DNA of 64,000 nt from Pleodorina starrii (GCA_030267565.1 BRXU01000002.1:7259501-7323500), one strand, 5' to 3'; counted from the stretch's first letter, positions 9,893 through 22,660 are shown. The notes: generated from the letters alone by a model not told the origin. Numbers and translations are program-made.

Positions 9893-12609
9893 ACCAACAT
9901 GTGGTCAGCTACCGCATCGCGGTCACAGTCGCCCTAATGGCAGGTGAGGCGGGGAATGGGTCGTTCTAATCGGTGGATCAGACAACGAATGTAAGCCATT
10001 CTTGCTGTGCAGCAAGAGAAGGCAGAAGGGGGGCCCGAGTGCGGGTGTGCAGCCGGCTGCTGTGCGTGGAGCTGCGATGTAACGCAAGCATCCATTCTTT
10101 GTCGTCTCGGGTGTACTCGCCGGAAGGTGGCACTAGTGGTATTTTGTGTTACTGCCTCTGGCGGGCGGCTGTGTTTGGCATCAATCTTTAATTCGTTCCT
10201 ACATTACTGCGCGGTTAGTTGTGTATGGTATAAGTGCCTCGCCCTCACTTGCACGAACCCTTGCAGGCATGGTGGTGGCGGTGCTGGGTCAGCCCGGTGT
10301 GATCCCCGCTGCCACAGCCACCATCCTCCCCACCGCGGGTGCTGTCTTGCCCGCCAAGACCGGCAAGGCCACAACCCTCGCCGCGACCGCCGCACCCACG
10401 ACAGTCCCCGGCGCTCTCCCCACCGCCACCGGCGTTATCCCAGGCGCGGCCCCTGCGCCAGCTCCTGCTGGCGTTGTCGTCCCCGGCGCCACCGCCATTG
10501 CCCCGCCCAAGCCCGCTGCGGCCGCGGCCACCGCCATCCCAACCGCCGCGCCGGTGCCCGGCGCCCTGCCTGGCGCGGGGCTCTCTACCGCGCCCGTCGT
10601 TGTTCCCGCTCCCACGCCCGCCGGCGGTGCACGCTCCGGCGTCGTGCCTCCGCCCACCGTCGCTCCTGGCGGCATCGCTGCTGGCGCAGGCGCGCTGCCT
10701 GGTGCACGGCCTGCGGCCGCCGCCGTTACCCCGCCCGCGGCTCTTGTCGTCCCCGGCGCTGTCTCGTCAGCTACGCCCTCGGTCGGCGGCGGCATGGCCG
10801 TGGTGCCTGGTGGCCCATCGCTGGACGAGCAGCCGTCGACCTCCGCCGATGACCAGCCTACTACGGTGGGTTGGGTTAGTTGCAAAGGCGCAGTGTAACC
10901 TGAATGATGTTGTGCGGGAGGGCGGTTTGTGCTTACGGCTAAACAGTTGAGTGGGGCGGGTGTGGAAAGCAAGGTTAGGCTTGATGGTGGAAAGCAATGC
11001 CTTGTTGTAAATCCTATCTGGCGCCTCGTCCATTTGGTTGGACCCTGCCGAATTCAGTGGGAGCACGTGTTCCTCTCGAAAATTCATCTGATGTCCGGGT
11101 GACATACCCATGCCGTACAGGTGGCCCCCGACGCCCCCTCCCTGGACGTGCGCATGTCCACCTGCACCGATGTGGCGCCGGGGACTCGCCACACGTGCGA
11201 GCAGCAGGTTTGCGCATCCCTCAGACATGCTTAGGTAGTGGGTGTTTGATGGCTCGCTTCGGAACGCGTGCGCTGGAAGGGAGCAGTGGCCTTGTGTTAG
11301 CGGGTGTGCTACTCGCGCCTACGCCAACGCAATGACTTGGTGCCCAGTTAGTCTGACGGTCACGTCGTCCCCGTCCATCCCACGCACCCTGGGCGCAGCG
11401 TCTCTTCGGCAAGTGCGACGCCGACTACATGGTTCAGTAAGTTTTGAGTCGAGACTTGGGGTGGGGCGACGGGGGAAGGCAGCGAAATGAACGGATGTAG
11501 ATCTGTCTCTGAGGAGCTAGCGCGTCGGGACTTGCTTGGGTGGTGCGGATCAGCAGGTCATGTCAGCTGCCTGCCGCCCACCTTGTAACCTTCATGCCAT
11601 ACCTGCTGGCTGGATGGCCAGACCTGGCTGCGGCGACGCATACACTCCCCACCACGACGGGCGGCCTATGCAACCCCACACCACTGTTATCCTCACGCGC
11701 GACCTTAATAAATGATGATAATGCTGGCTCCATGCGATCCCGTCCCCTCCAGATACGCCTACTGCTCCCAGACGTGCGGCCGGCAGCCGTGCAAGGCCTG
11801 CGATGACGTGGCCCCTACCGCCGAGTACAACTGCACGCAGCAGGTGCGGTCATTTGCACCGGGCCTACCTTGCTACCCCTCCCTGAACGCAGAGTGATCA
11901 GTAGTTGACCAGTGGACGCTAGGTTGACCCTGGACCTTAGCTAGGTTCGATCAGTACTAGGTAGTGTTGTGCTGCTGCCGATGATATCATGGTGCTTTCC
12001 TCGTTGCCACGTGATGACACGCTGCCGTATTGTTCGATTTTGGCCTACCTCGCATCGATTCGTTCGACGGTCACCTACCCCATGACGGCGCCGACGGCGG
12101 TATTCCTGTCCAGGCGGCTTTCGGCAAGTGCAATGAGGAGTGGATGACCCAGGTGTGTATGGCTATCAAATACGGGAGGTCAGGTGTAGCATTGCCGCTA
12201 GGGGTGCGGTTCTGCGACTCGTGCCGCAAACGGTGAACTGGCTGAAGCACGCACGTTGTCCAAGCGACTACCGGGGCAAGCAACTAGACAATGCGGTTCG
12301 ATTCGGCCGCGTCACTCGGCAAACTGTTTTCCGCCGACATGTCTGCCTGTTGAAAGTCTCAACCTGTCGCCTCCCTCGCTCTCCCCTCGGCCCCAGGGCG
12401 CCTTCTGTGCCCGCTCCTGCGGCCGCGCCCCCTGCCCCCCCACCGAGGACACCATTCGCTGGTACGCCAACGAGTATGCCAAGAGCGGTGGCAAGATGGA
12501 TCCCTCGTCAGGAAGCCCACCGCCGCCCAGCAACGGTGGCGGCAGCAACTCGGCCTCATCGGGGGGCAAGCAGGGCGAGGATTTCATCTCGATGCCCAAC
12601 AAGAAGTGA
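9886..12609 (+). CDS. Secreted Ala/Pro-rich protein with two six-Cys modules (copy 1)
   Basis: Seven exons: 9886-9943, 10267-10865, 11121-11207, 11399-11436, 11753-11843, 12114-12152, 12397-12609. All phases agree, giving 374 residues. Exon 1 encodes a hydrophobic signal peptide (MGHQHVVSYR, then IAVTVALMAG) continuing into VVAVLGQP of exon 2. Exon 2 is about 200 residues of Ala/Pro/Val/Thr, resembling hydroxyproline-rich glycoprotein shafts. The remaining exons build two modules with identical spacing C-x10-C-x8-C-x10-C-x3-C-x4-C (CTDVAP, FGKC, CSQTCGR; CDDVAP, FGKC, CARSCGR). The pattern resembles ShK-like modules and the Cys modules of volvocine extracellular enzymes; this is judged from cysteine spacing only. 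A Gly/Ser-rich tail ends in PNKK. Likely a cell-wall or extracellular matrix protein. It is convergent with its paralogue at 15157-19606. Confidence 0.85.
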
Positions 12610-13808
12610 CGTCTGTTGGTACCGAACCATTTTTGGCTAGGCAGACGAACGAAGCGGGCAATGTCACTCGGTTTGCATCGAAATGAATGACACTCTGGGG
12701 CGGGGGAATGGGATGATTATGGCCGATTCGGAACTTTGAACGGGGAGGGCTGCTGCTGACTGATTGCGCCGGCATGAAGCAAAACCCACGCCGTGGGGCA
12801 CTGTCAGTTTAGAGGTGTATTGGATTAATTGTGCGTTTGATCACCTGGACGATAGATGCAGCGTGGTGTGGTAGGAACGATTTTGGAAGTGACATCATCG
12901 GGGGCGTTCTCCTCGCTGTTGCCGGCAGTCAGCCCGACGCGGCGCATCTTTTCTTTGTGCAGCCCTTGCAATGCAAATTATCCGAACGGGCTGCACACAC
13001 GAAAATGGAGGTGCTTGTATTCGGTAGACATGAACGTAATGCCTGTCGCGTTGCTGTAATGTACCCCTTCCGCTACAGACGCATTTCCTCTCGGGCCCAT
13101 CCGGGAACTCCAGCGAACGCAGTTGGGCGGAGGGATATTTGCCGCCGAAACAGCGCCGTACATATGTGCGATCACGTACCCACGATTCATCAAGAAGGCG
13201 CGCTGCCGCCGAACCCGTACTCAATCTTCGTAAACATCCCACCATTACGTACGGCGGCTTCTTAGCCCCTTCGCACCTTGTCCAGTCGTGGGGAAGGCTA
13301 TGAAGCTGTCGTGGGAAGGCAGGAACCCCTCGCCGTCCCTTCCTTCCTGCTGCAGTCTCTTCTTTCTTGATAGCCCGGTGCTAAGATCCGCTACCGCAGG
13401 CTCAAGCTGCTGCTGGAGCATGACCAGGGGCCACGCCAGGAGGTCTACAGGGAAAGGGAGGAACAGCTAGCAAGCCGGATTCATCAGCCCTAGGATTTAA
13501 GCCCCATGTCGTTGAGACCCTGCGTATGTTTAGGCTGGTGGAAGCCGAGTCGACGGTGAGATAAAACGAAATTCATCAGGTGGCCGTTGTCACGTAATAG
13601 GGCGAGGAAGGTGCAGGGACGAGGGACGTATTGGGGAAGAGATAGGCGATCGATGCATTAGACGATGGATAAGAGTACGCACACCACGCGACTTCACCCC
13701 CTCATCTATCATCGCCACAATCCCTCGTCCCGCCCCACGCATGAGTCAAGAAGCCGTGTATCGTACATACAGCCACCTGCGCGAACTCAAATTTCACGAG
13801 GGACGAGG

Positions 13809-13919
13809 GCTTACTTGTTCGAGGACACCAACCTGTGCGCAATCCACGCCAAGCGCGTCACCATCCTGCTGAAGGACATCCAGCTCGCGCGCCGCCGCAT
13901 CCGTGGCGAGCGGGCGTAA
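13809..13919 (+). pseudogene. Histone H3 C-terminal remnant
   Basis: The frame reads [18 protein letters not shown], then [18 protein letters not shown] and stop, which is the C-terminal helix region of histone H3. Compared with the nearly invariant family sequence, two residues (VG or GL) are missing between AYL and FED, MPKD has become LLKD, and one Arg is inserted in the [10 protein letters not shown] end. Nothing upstream matches the rest of H3. These changes at invariant sites mark it as a dead 3' fragment rather than a variant histone. It retains a histone-type 3' stem-loop about 43 bp after the stop. Confidence 0.85.
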
Positions 13920-13961
13920 ACCACCATCACCTCTTGCGAGTGCTACTGCACAAAACCATCC

Positions 13962-13977
13962 GGTGTTTCTCGACACC
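13962..13977 (+). terminator. Histone mRNA 3' stem-loop
   Basis: GGTGTT-TCTC-GACACC: 6-bp stem (one T-G pair) and 4-nt loop, followed by ACCA. This is the form of the conserved histone mRNA 3'-end processing hairpin, here belonging to the H3 remnant. Confidence 0.75.
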
Positions 13978-15156
13978 ACCACGCATGTTGATTTTCACCA
14001 CGCCTCGACGTCCACGGTCCATACCAGTCCCCCGAGCCCAGCGCCACCCGTCGCCCGCCAGGCGCCACCGAGCGCGCGGCTCCACACCTCGGTTTCCTTC
14101 ACGACACTCAGCTGAATCGAATGTTCACTTGTCACCGCCTGGTTGGTCCTTGGTGGGTCTCCTTGTCATCGCCTCCGGCGCCGTGGCTGTACCCGAAGGT
14201 CTGAGGCACACCACAACCTCCCCAGGCGGCCTCAAAGCGCCGCAGCAACTCCTCTCCCTCTCATCCCTAACTCTCGGCTGTCCCAGTCAACCTGTGCCAT
14301 CACCGGTCCGAGCGACATCATACTATAATACACCGGGTTCGAATGCGGGAAAATATGGAACGTCGCTACACTGAGTTGAGTGTAGCGGACCCAGTAACTT
14401 CCGACGCGGCGAGGTGCATGGCCATTTCACTGGGTAACACTAGAGCACCAGGCAGGGTAGCTCTACATCACCAGGTTTTGCACTAGTCGCAGGTCGTATG
14501 CATGCCGACGCGCGTCCTGGGCTTGGTTTTGCCCTCTGTTGTGGTGGGGGCCTTCAGTCAGGCTTCAACTGAGCGTTAGGTGTGTTGCATGCGGAGAGGT
14601 GGACACACCGTAGCTGGCATGCGGCGAGGAACAGATTCACGTACGGTTACATGTTGATTCTTGGAGCCTTGAGGTCATGCGTGGCTTATCCCCCTCCTAG
14701 GGCAGACTCCGGAGTCCCCACGACACCGCACGTGCTTAATGCGCTCCTCAAACCACCAGCGGGGTGACATCTGGTATGAACTACCACGCAAAGTGGACCT
14801 AAGCGCTATGCATTATGCGTGCCCGCGCCGATTCCGTCGGGGAACGATGAAACCGCAGCAATGGGACGGAGGCGAACGCAAGAGCACCTGCCGTGAAAAT
14901 ACCTCTGCCTTCGACGGAGCTCTCAGCCATCTGGCTCATTACGCACGCATCACCGCCCACGTCATACACCAGAACAGCACGGCATAATCAGAACCCTGCG
15001 CCACAAACCGCAGACCCCACCCGTTCACCGTTGACCCCAACAGTACCACCCAAGCCAATTTCGTCCTGGTCCAAGTAACCATTAGCCTGACCCACCCTGC
15101 TGCTGCAGTTAGTTTTCATGTCCACCCACGCAGCAGGGAAACCCTCCGTCGTCATG

Positions 15157-18100
15157 TCACTTCTTGTTGGGCATCGAGATGAAATCCTCGCCCTGCTTGC
15201 CCCCCGATGAGGCCGAGTTGCTGCCGCCACCGTTGCTGGGCGGCGGTGGGCTTCCTGACGAGGGATCCATCTTGCCACCGCTCTTGGCATACTCGTTGGC
15301 GTACCAGCGAATGGTATCCTCGGTGGGGGGGCAGGGGGCGCGGCCGCAGGAGCGGGCACAGAAGGCGCCCTGGGGCCGAGGGGGGAAGAGCGAGAAGTGG
15401 GAGGCAGCCGGGCGGGGGATATATGGGACCATTCGAAGTAGTTGTCAAGGCAGAACAATGTATATATTGCCTTTTGTTTCGTATACCAGGTACCAGACAT
15501 AAACGGATACAGCCGGCTTAGGCAACCACCCACGCACGGGGTCGCTCACTCCGTGTGCTTCTCTGCTCCAGCGGCCAAGACTGGTCACGGTGCAAATTAG
15601 TTGCTTGGGGACTGTGCCGTAAGTGTCATATGCTGGCGGCCCTCCGCCAGCCCCGCCGGCTGCTGCTATGTTCCAAGCTTTCACCCAGCAAGAACCCCGC
15701 TCGAGGTCGCCGCACACACCTGTGTCATCCACTCCTCGTTGCACTTGCCGAAAGCCGCCTGGATGCCGCCGCGCGCCACCGCAGCCGCCGACATGGGGAA
15801 TGCGCGCCATTAGCCGCCGCATGGGGCGGGCGTCCGAAAGAAGGGGACGCGTGCACGCAGCATACCGCGAGGGTCACGGCTGAGTATCGTGAGGTGCAGC
15901 CGACATTCCCCGCACCGCGTCCGCAGGGCCACCTTCTGGTTGCCGTACTTGAAAACCTCCCTCTTCACAAGGGTCACCCTCGCCAACAGATCGGCCACAT
16001 GGGCCACAGCGGAACGACAAGCACTCGCGAATACACGCTTTCCTGGTGTTGCGGCAAATGGCGCAACGTACACAGTGCGAGCCCCCCTCCCATCACACGC
16101 ACACAACACTTCCCCACCCACCTGCTGCGTGCAGTTGTACTCGGCGGTGGGGGCCACGTCATCGCAGCCCTTGCACGGCTGCCGACCGCACGTCTGGGAG
16201 CAGTAGGCGTATCTGGGGTTGTGGGGAGTGGGGTGATGCGGAAGGAGGTTTTGTTATCTGAATTGTAGATAACCAAGGCGACCTGGGGGCTGTGTGGCTG
16301 CGGGGAAGCGGCTAGCCGGGCGGGGCGGAGCGGGGCGGGGCGGGGCGGGGCGGCGCTCGTCCCGGCGCGGTCCCCGTTCCCTCTCCCATTGCTCACCGGA
16401 CCATGTACTCGGCGTCGCACTTGTTGAATAGGCGCTGGAAGGAAGACAGGCACGAGGGGAGGACAAAGGGAAATGAATCACGGCATAAATATTTGTACCA
16501 GGTTTGGGGCTTTGGGAACGGCGAGCCGCCAGCTCCCGGACACCGTGCAAAGGTACCTACCTGATCCGAGCCACGTGGTATGAGATACGCACACCTTCAC
16601 CCTAAGAACACCCAGGCCCCCCCATTACTTCACAGCGTATGAAATGACGTAGTGCAATGTATACGGGACCCCACCCTCGTCCCATGTGCGTGCTGCATTG
16701 ACCCACGGGTCATTGCATGTTGGTCTCGTGACCTGAGGCCCACCTCACTATCCAACCCGCTCACCGATCACCCAACCACGTGTTCGTACCTGCTGCTCGC
16801 ACGTGTGGCGAGTCCCAGGCGCCACATCGGTGCAGGTGGACATGCGCACGTCCAGGGAGGGGGCGTCGGGGGCCACCTGTACGGCAAGAAGTACAGCAGG
16901 GCGGATGGTTGCACGCACAAATGTCTCCCTGCCTGGTGAAGGGCTTGGGACCTCCGTATACCGAGCCTCAACCTGACCTCGGTTTAGCTGGGGATCATAA
17001 TTCTTCATCTCTAGCTTCCGTTCCTCCGATCTCTAGCTTCCGTTCCCTCCGATAAGCCCCGTACAATGCTATAATCCACTTCCGGTTCGTACTCGCTGTT
17101 ACGGGCTTCCTTGCTCAAACACTTGTCCGCCCAACCGCAGTATCTACCCTCAGTCCCTCACCCTCACCCTCACCCTCACCGTGGTGGGGCCGTCGTCCTC
17201 AATCTGAAGGCCAGCGCCCGCGCCGACACCTGCAGTGGACGGCGGCGGCAGAGTGGCCGCCGATGGGGCGGGCAGCACGGGACCGCCTGGTACCACGGCC
17301 ATCCCACCGGCGGCCGAGGAGGGGGCGGGGGCGGGGGCGGGCGCCACCATCACTGTGGGGACGGGGGCCACCATCACAGCGGGTGCCGGGGCACTGCGAG
17401 GGGCCGGGGCGCCCGCGGCGACGGGTGCAATGCCGGCCGGCGGGGCGATGACGGCGGCACCAGCGGCGGCTGGGGCGGCGGTCACGGGCGTGGCTGACAC
17501 TGCAAATGGAGCGGCGCCGACGACGCCAGCAGCGGCCGGGGCAACGACGCCAGCAGCAACAGGGGCGGCGACAGCGGCGCCGGCGGGGGGAGGTACCACG
17601 GCGGTGCGTGTAGCACCGGCCGCGACGCCGGGTACGACAGTGGTGGCGGCAGCGGGTGCGACGGTGGGTGCTGCTCCGGCCGCCGTCTGGGGCAGCACTG
17701 TGACAGCTGGCGCAATGACGGTTGGCGCTGCCGTGGCGGACTTGGGTGGAGCGACGGCACTGGCGGCCGGGAGGGCGGTGCCGGGCACCAGCGTGGTGGC
17801 TGCGGCGCCGGGGGCGACGGTGGTGGCGGCCCGGGTTGCACCGCTGACGACATTGCCGGCAGCGGGGGCTGGGGCTGCTGAGACTGCGGGGGCTGGAGCT
17901 GCTGAGACGGCGGGGGCTGGGGCTGCCGAGGCGGCGGAGGCAGGGGCTGCTGAAACTGCGGGGGCTGGGGCTGCCGAGGCGGCGGAGGCAGGGGCTGCTG
18001 AAACTGCGGGGGCTGGGGCTGCCGAGGCGGCGGGGGCTGCGCCAGGCGCGGCGGAGGCAGCAGCTGGGGCTGCACCGTTGGCGGCAGTAGCAGCAGCAGG

Positions 18101-19606
18101 TGCGGGTGCAGCTGAGGCGGCGGAGGCGGGGGCAGGGGCGGGGGCCGGCGCAGGGGCGGCACTGGAAGCAGGCGAGCCGGCGGCGGCCTTGCCGGACATG
18201 GCTGGAGCAGGGGCGGGTCCGGCGCCGCCGCCGGCGCCTGCAGGTGGCGGCGCCGCCGCTGCCGCCGCCGCCGCCGCGTTCAGTGCCGTGGCTGCTGCGC
18301 TGCTCGGGGGCCCAGCCGCTGCTTGCTTGCCGGGCAGGGCTGTCGCGGCGGCCGGGGCGGTAGTGGGCGGGGCCACGGCCGGTGCGGGTTGACCCAGGGC
18401 CAGCATGACCATGGCTGCGGTGGATGGGTGCAGGGGGCGACGGGCGAGAGGGGGTGGCAGTTGGAGCATCCGCACGCAATAAGCAGAGGGGGTGGCACGC
18501 GCACGTGGATAATTTGAGGCCGAAAGGATCGAAACCGCAGGAAGGAGCTTATTGAGCAGTGCCACACTGCGTTGGCGTGCCCTTAGGATTTCCCTTGGTC
18601 GGAAGGAGGGCTAGGGCCTCGGCGCGTTCGCGGCCTTACTCGACTCTGATCGGGAGGAGGCGAACGGCGCACAGGGCGTCCTGTGCCCACATTGTTTGGC
18701 AGGAGTATGAACATTGGCAGGAGTATGAACATTGGCAGGAGTATGAACATTGGCAGGAGTATGAACATTGGCAGGAGTATGAACATTGGCAGGTGTATGA
18801 ACATTGGCAGGAGTATGAACATTGGCAGGAGTATGAACATTGGCAGGAGTATGAACATGGGCAGGAGTATGAACATGGGCAGGAGTATGAACATGGGCAG
18901 GAGTATGAACATTGGCAGGAGTATGAACATGGGCAGGAGTATGAACATGGGCAGGAGTATGAACATTGGCAGGAGTATGAACATTGGCAGGAGTATGAAC
19001 ATTGGCAGGAGTATGAACATGGGCAGGAGTATGAACATTGGCAGGAGTATGAACATGGGCAGGAGTATGAACATGGGCAGGAGTATGAACATGGGCAGGA
19101 GTATGAACATGGGCAGGAGTATGAACATGGGCAGGAGTATGAACATGGGCAGGAGTATGAACATGGGTTCATCGATCACGAACCCTGTGTGCGTGTGTGT
19201 GTGTGTTCGTTCTAGCCAACGTGTGCATGCAAACGCAATGTTATTCGGATCAATCGTTGCACTTCGGATAATGCGACGCGTCCCGACTCCTAAGGACACG
19301 CACTTACTGCTGAAGCTGTCGCGCCAAGCTTGAGTTTACGGCGAATGCATATGGCAACGACATTACCAGCCCCAACTGTCCGACAAGCAACGACCAACGG
19401 CTCAACCTACCGTTCTTCTCTCCCATTGCCGACCGCCCAAACCCCTTTCCAACACTCCGGCTTAATTATTACGTGTTCGCAACCCCCAACTCTACCTGCG
19501 AAAGTTAAAACCCTCTGCAAGCCCACCTACGACCCACCCCCGCCTCACCTGCCATGAGGGCGACAGTGACCGCGATGCGGTGGCTGACCACATGTTGGTG
19601 ACCCAT
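15157..19606 (-). CDS. Secreted Ala/Pro-rich protein with two six-Cys modules (copy 2)
   Basis: Minus-strand exons in order: 19549-19606, 17180-18414, 16790-16876, 16397-16434, 16122-16212, 15720-15758, 15157-15369. Phases agree throughout, giving 586 residues. The architecture equals copy 1: signal peptide (MGHQHVVSHR, then IAVTVALMAG), a much longer Ala/Pro-rich shaft (about 410 residues with APAPAVSAAPASAAS-like internal repeats), two C-x10-C-x8-C-x10-C-x3-C-x4-C modules and the same Gly/Ser-rich tail. The tail exon encodes the same protein as copy 1 and differs at about one base in 213, whereas introns and flanks do not align. Intron 1 contains an 18-bp tandem repeat. Same inferred role as copy 1. 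Confidence 0.85.
18697..19168. repeat. 18-bp tandem repeat in intron 1 of copy 2
   Basis: About 26 units of AGGAGTATGAACATTGGC, with the T of ATTGGC often G (ATGGGC). Since 18 is a multiple of 3 it makes long open frames (QEYEHW and others), but it lies wholly inside the predicted intron 18415-19548. Confidence 0.95.
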
Positions 19607-20149
19607 GGGTCGGTGTCGCTGGATACTTGGAGGACGGGAAAGTCCGAAATGCAGTCTAATACCAAAGTATAAGGTGCAGAATTTGCAAGAAATATTGTGT
19701 GGAAGGATGTGGATGTGGCAGGGGGACTGGGGGCGGCGCATAAATAGGTATCCTGACCTCGGCATGTCGCCGGGGCGCGGCCCGGCGCGAACGATTGATT
19801 GGTCCGTACGGGTGTCAAGCAAAGGCGCCGCGTGAGCTGACGTGTTGCGCAGCAGTCAGGATCCTTTCTTTGACGGAAAGGTGTTTATTGACAGCTGAGC
19901 TTCAGTCCGCCTATCTAGCTGCTGCCGCTTCTGCTGTGACTGCTGCTGTAATGGTGAAGATAGGCTGACCCAACCGGCATTTCTTCATACATGTGTGCGT
20001 TTTCACACCCTCGACGTATCCCATGCTCTTGCCCAATTCTGCCCATATAATGTAAAACTTCAGCATCGTATAAGTATGTTGGCATAGTCCAGTGAGCCCA
20101 CAGCTTCGCCTCCGAATTCCACAGCTAACAATGCACGGTCAAAGTAGCT

Positions 20150-20212
20150 GACCCATGGGTCACAAGCCCTCCCAGCAAACGGTGTTCCCGCCGCGGTTGC
20201 CCTGCTAGCTGG
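20150..20212 (+). pseudogene. Relic of a signal-peptide exon of the same gene family
   Basis: Starts with GACCCATGGGTCAC like exon 1 of copies 1 and 2. In one frame it reads VPAAVALLAGG followed by AGGTGG, matching the end of exon 1 and its donor in copies 1 and 3. The frame holding that peptide has a TAG just upstream and is not the frame of the ATG, so it cannot work as a start exon. No following exons were found before copy 3. Confidence 0.45.
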
Positions 20213-21249
20213 CGGCAGGTGGCTGGATGGGGCACATGGGCATGTGACCACAAGCAATGACTGGCGACCAATCGCTGCGATGATTCTCCCCCCCACCCAG
20301 TTGACATCCCCATCATGTCGTGACTCCGTAGCTAAAGCATGGAGGTACAAACATTCATTTCGGTTAACCGGCGGCACTTTGGCGTACAACCGCCGCCTGT
20401 ACAGATAAGGCCGCGCCTCCACCACACAATTTGTCCGCTCCTCACGCCCCAACGTAGCCAACCTAGCGCAGATGCTCATGTGTTCTGCTGTCCCGGCTCA
20501 TGGCATCGAGTGCGGCCCGGCAGCACCGCAGTCGCTGCGGCCCATGCACGGTGGTTGCGTCGGGTGTGACCGAACCGTTCTTCAGTTGACCCGCCCAGAA
20601 GGGCAAAAGGACGAAAGATCAGAGCACGGGCATCCGCCGTACTCCTCGTCTTTGTGACGGGAGGGAGGGCCACAGGCCCAGAAGGCGCATTCATGATTGG
20701 TAACAGCGAATGACATATCGCTGACCGCCAAAGGGGCCCTTCGCGGTCAGCATTTGTCTCATCGGCCATCCGCGGACGGCAGCAGCAGATACGCGGTACG
20801 CACGGTGACGGAAGCGCATTTGGAGACGGAGGTCGCCTCTGAACCAATTTAAGACGACTGACAACACGCGACACCTAGGCGGTGAAGCGGGTGAAGCGGC
20901 CCTCAAACCGTTTCGACATCGTGTACGGATGCAGGCCAGCGCACAGCCGCACACTTTCCCTGCCGCTGCCGATGTACGGCAAATGCCGTCCAGTTTCGTC
21001 CTCTGTTCCATGGCCCTCCCATAGTAACCCTAAGACCCCAAACACCAAAACACCCAGACCCACACACAACAATCGCTTCAAGGTTACGCTGGGTTAGTTA
21101 CCGGTAATCGCGGAAACAGGCAAGGGGACTGTACTGCGGGCGACACTCGTTCGCGGCCAGCTGGTTCATTGGGACTACCCTGGAGCCGTGTCCCTCTGGA
21201 GCCCCTCGCAACAACCACAACGAACAACATCTCGCTCACCTGCTGCCGC

Positions 21250-21327
21250 CGCTGTTTATGCAAGACCCCTGATTATGCAAGACAGCTGATGATTATGCAC
21301 GAGCCCTGATTATGCAAGAACCCTGAG
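21250..21327. repeat. Short tandem repeat of CCTGATTATGCAAGA
   Basis: Four imperfect copies of a 15-20 bp word containing GATTATGCA. Function unknown. Confidence 0.7.
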
Positions 21328-22660
21328 TGAGCCCCCCTGTATGATGACCGTCACCCAGGGCCCAGCTCCGGAAGTCATGTGACGATGTCGGCAGCCACCG
21401 CCACGGCTGTCGCCAACCAAAGCACCGGCGGCCTCGACTGGGACTCCGTCAGATGGCGAACGTTTGATGTGGGGGGGGGGGGAGGGGGCTGCTGAAGCGA
21501 CGGCCCCTACTGCGCCAGCGTGCAAATCGACGCCGCGTACGTACCTTACATCTGTTCAATTTGGAATGAATTATTGGATGCCGGACACATTCATCAACGA
21601 GCCCCCGTACTGTAGGGCAGAACACAGCCCAGATACCGTATGCGCGCTAGCTAGCTCGAGTGGTGTCTTTTGGGGGACATCGCGCGCACTTCTTCCTGGT
21701 ACCACGCCCCAACACCCCGCCCCGTAGGGGTTTCTTCGGAGCACGCTGGCGCTACGTTATCGGATGCGTCCTGGGAGTCACGGCTTTCGATCGACACCTT
21801 TGGGCAACCCGACATCAGTCGAGCGTTGCGGCGAGCGTTGCGCCTAGATGCGCACTGTAGGAATGGCGCGATCGACATGTTTTACTCTTAGGATGTTTTG
21901 TGACAAATCCACATACTGTACATCATTTTGAGCCTACGTTTGGCGAAGTATAGCCATATTCGGCCGGGCGGGCGCACTGCTCAGCAGTCGGCACTGCTAG
22001 CTTACGGGTACGGCATGTGCTGTCCAGTCCTGCCCACCCAGATGACCGACGTGAAAATATCGGGAAAGGTCAATGCTCGCTACCATCCCTACGCGAATGT
22101 TTTATTAATACTTACGGTAGCATAGGCGCACCTTAATTGCCTAAGCCACGGTTGAGCCTCTACCCGTGGGTGCCGACTGCGGGGTCTAGCGAGCGTGCGC
22201 AGCAATTACTTGATTGTGTGAGTAGGTGTGTGTGCGCAAGCGAAAGGTATGAAGCTAGCTGTCGGAAGGGGCTGGAACGGCCAACGGGGCTGGACTGGTA
22301 AACGGGACGAACAATACAGACCTACACATCGCGTGAGGTGCTGGAAGCAGGCGTCAAAGGGAGGCGGGAAACAACGAGCTCCAGCCAACCCTAGCCAACT
22401 CGCAGAACGTCAGCTACCAACGGATCGCGCCATGTCAAATCTCTCCCCGTTGCCGCAACGCTTCAACCCGATTTTTTTTCCTGGTTTGACGGCCGTACAA
22501 AGCTGTCAGTCTCCACCGTACCCAGCCGTACAACCGAACTAGCCACGTCGCGCCAGAATACCTACCCAGGGGAGATCGAGCTTCAGCGTTCAGCGTCACC
22601 TCACACATCAACACAAATTTCAATTCATTTGTAAGCCTTCGTACGCGCTAAAAGTTTGAA

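Larger units (their letters stand above)
12610..15156. other. Convergent intergenic region with histone relic
   Basis: Lies between the 3' ends of the two convergent Cys-module genes. Apart from the histone H3 remnant near 13.8 kb I see no family I recognise. Open frames are short and unsupported. Confidence 0.5.
19607..22660. other. Unassigned intergenic DNA upstream of copies 2 and 3
   Basis: Divergent promoter region between copy 2 (minus) and copy 3 (plus). No gene recognised. It contains one exon-1 relic near 20.15 kb and a small tandem repeat near 21.26 kb. Confidence 0.5.

Noticed and set aside
17235..18392. Plus-strand Ala/Gly-rich frame antisense to copy 2 exon 2
   Set aside because: Mirror of the Ala/Pro exon on the other strand; no signal peptide or splice-consistent neighbours on this strand.
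18559..19333. Four open frames with QEYEHW, SMNIGR, SYSCPC and ILLPMF repeats
   Set aside because: All come from the 18-bp tandem repeat in an intron of copy 2.
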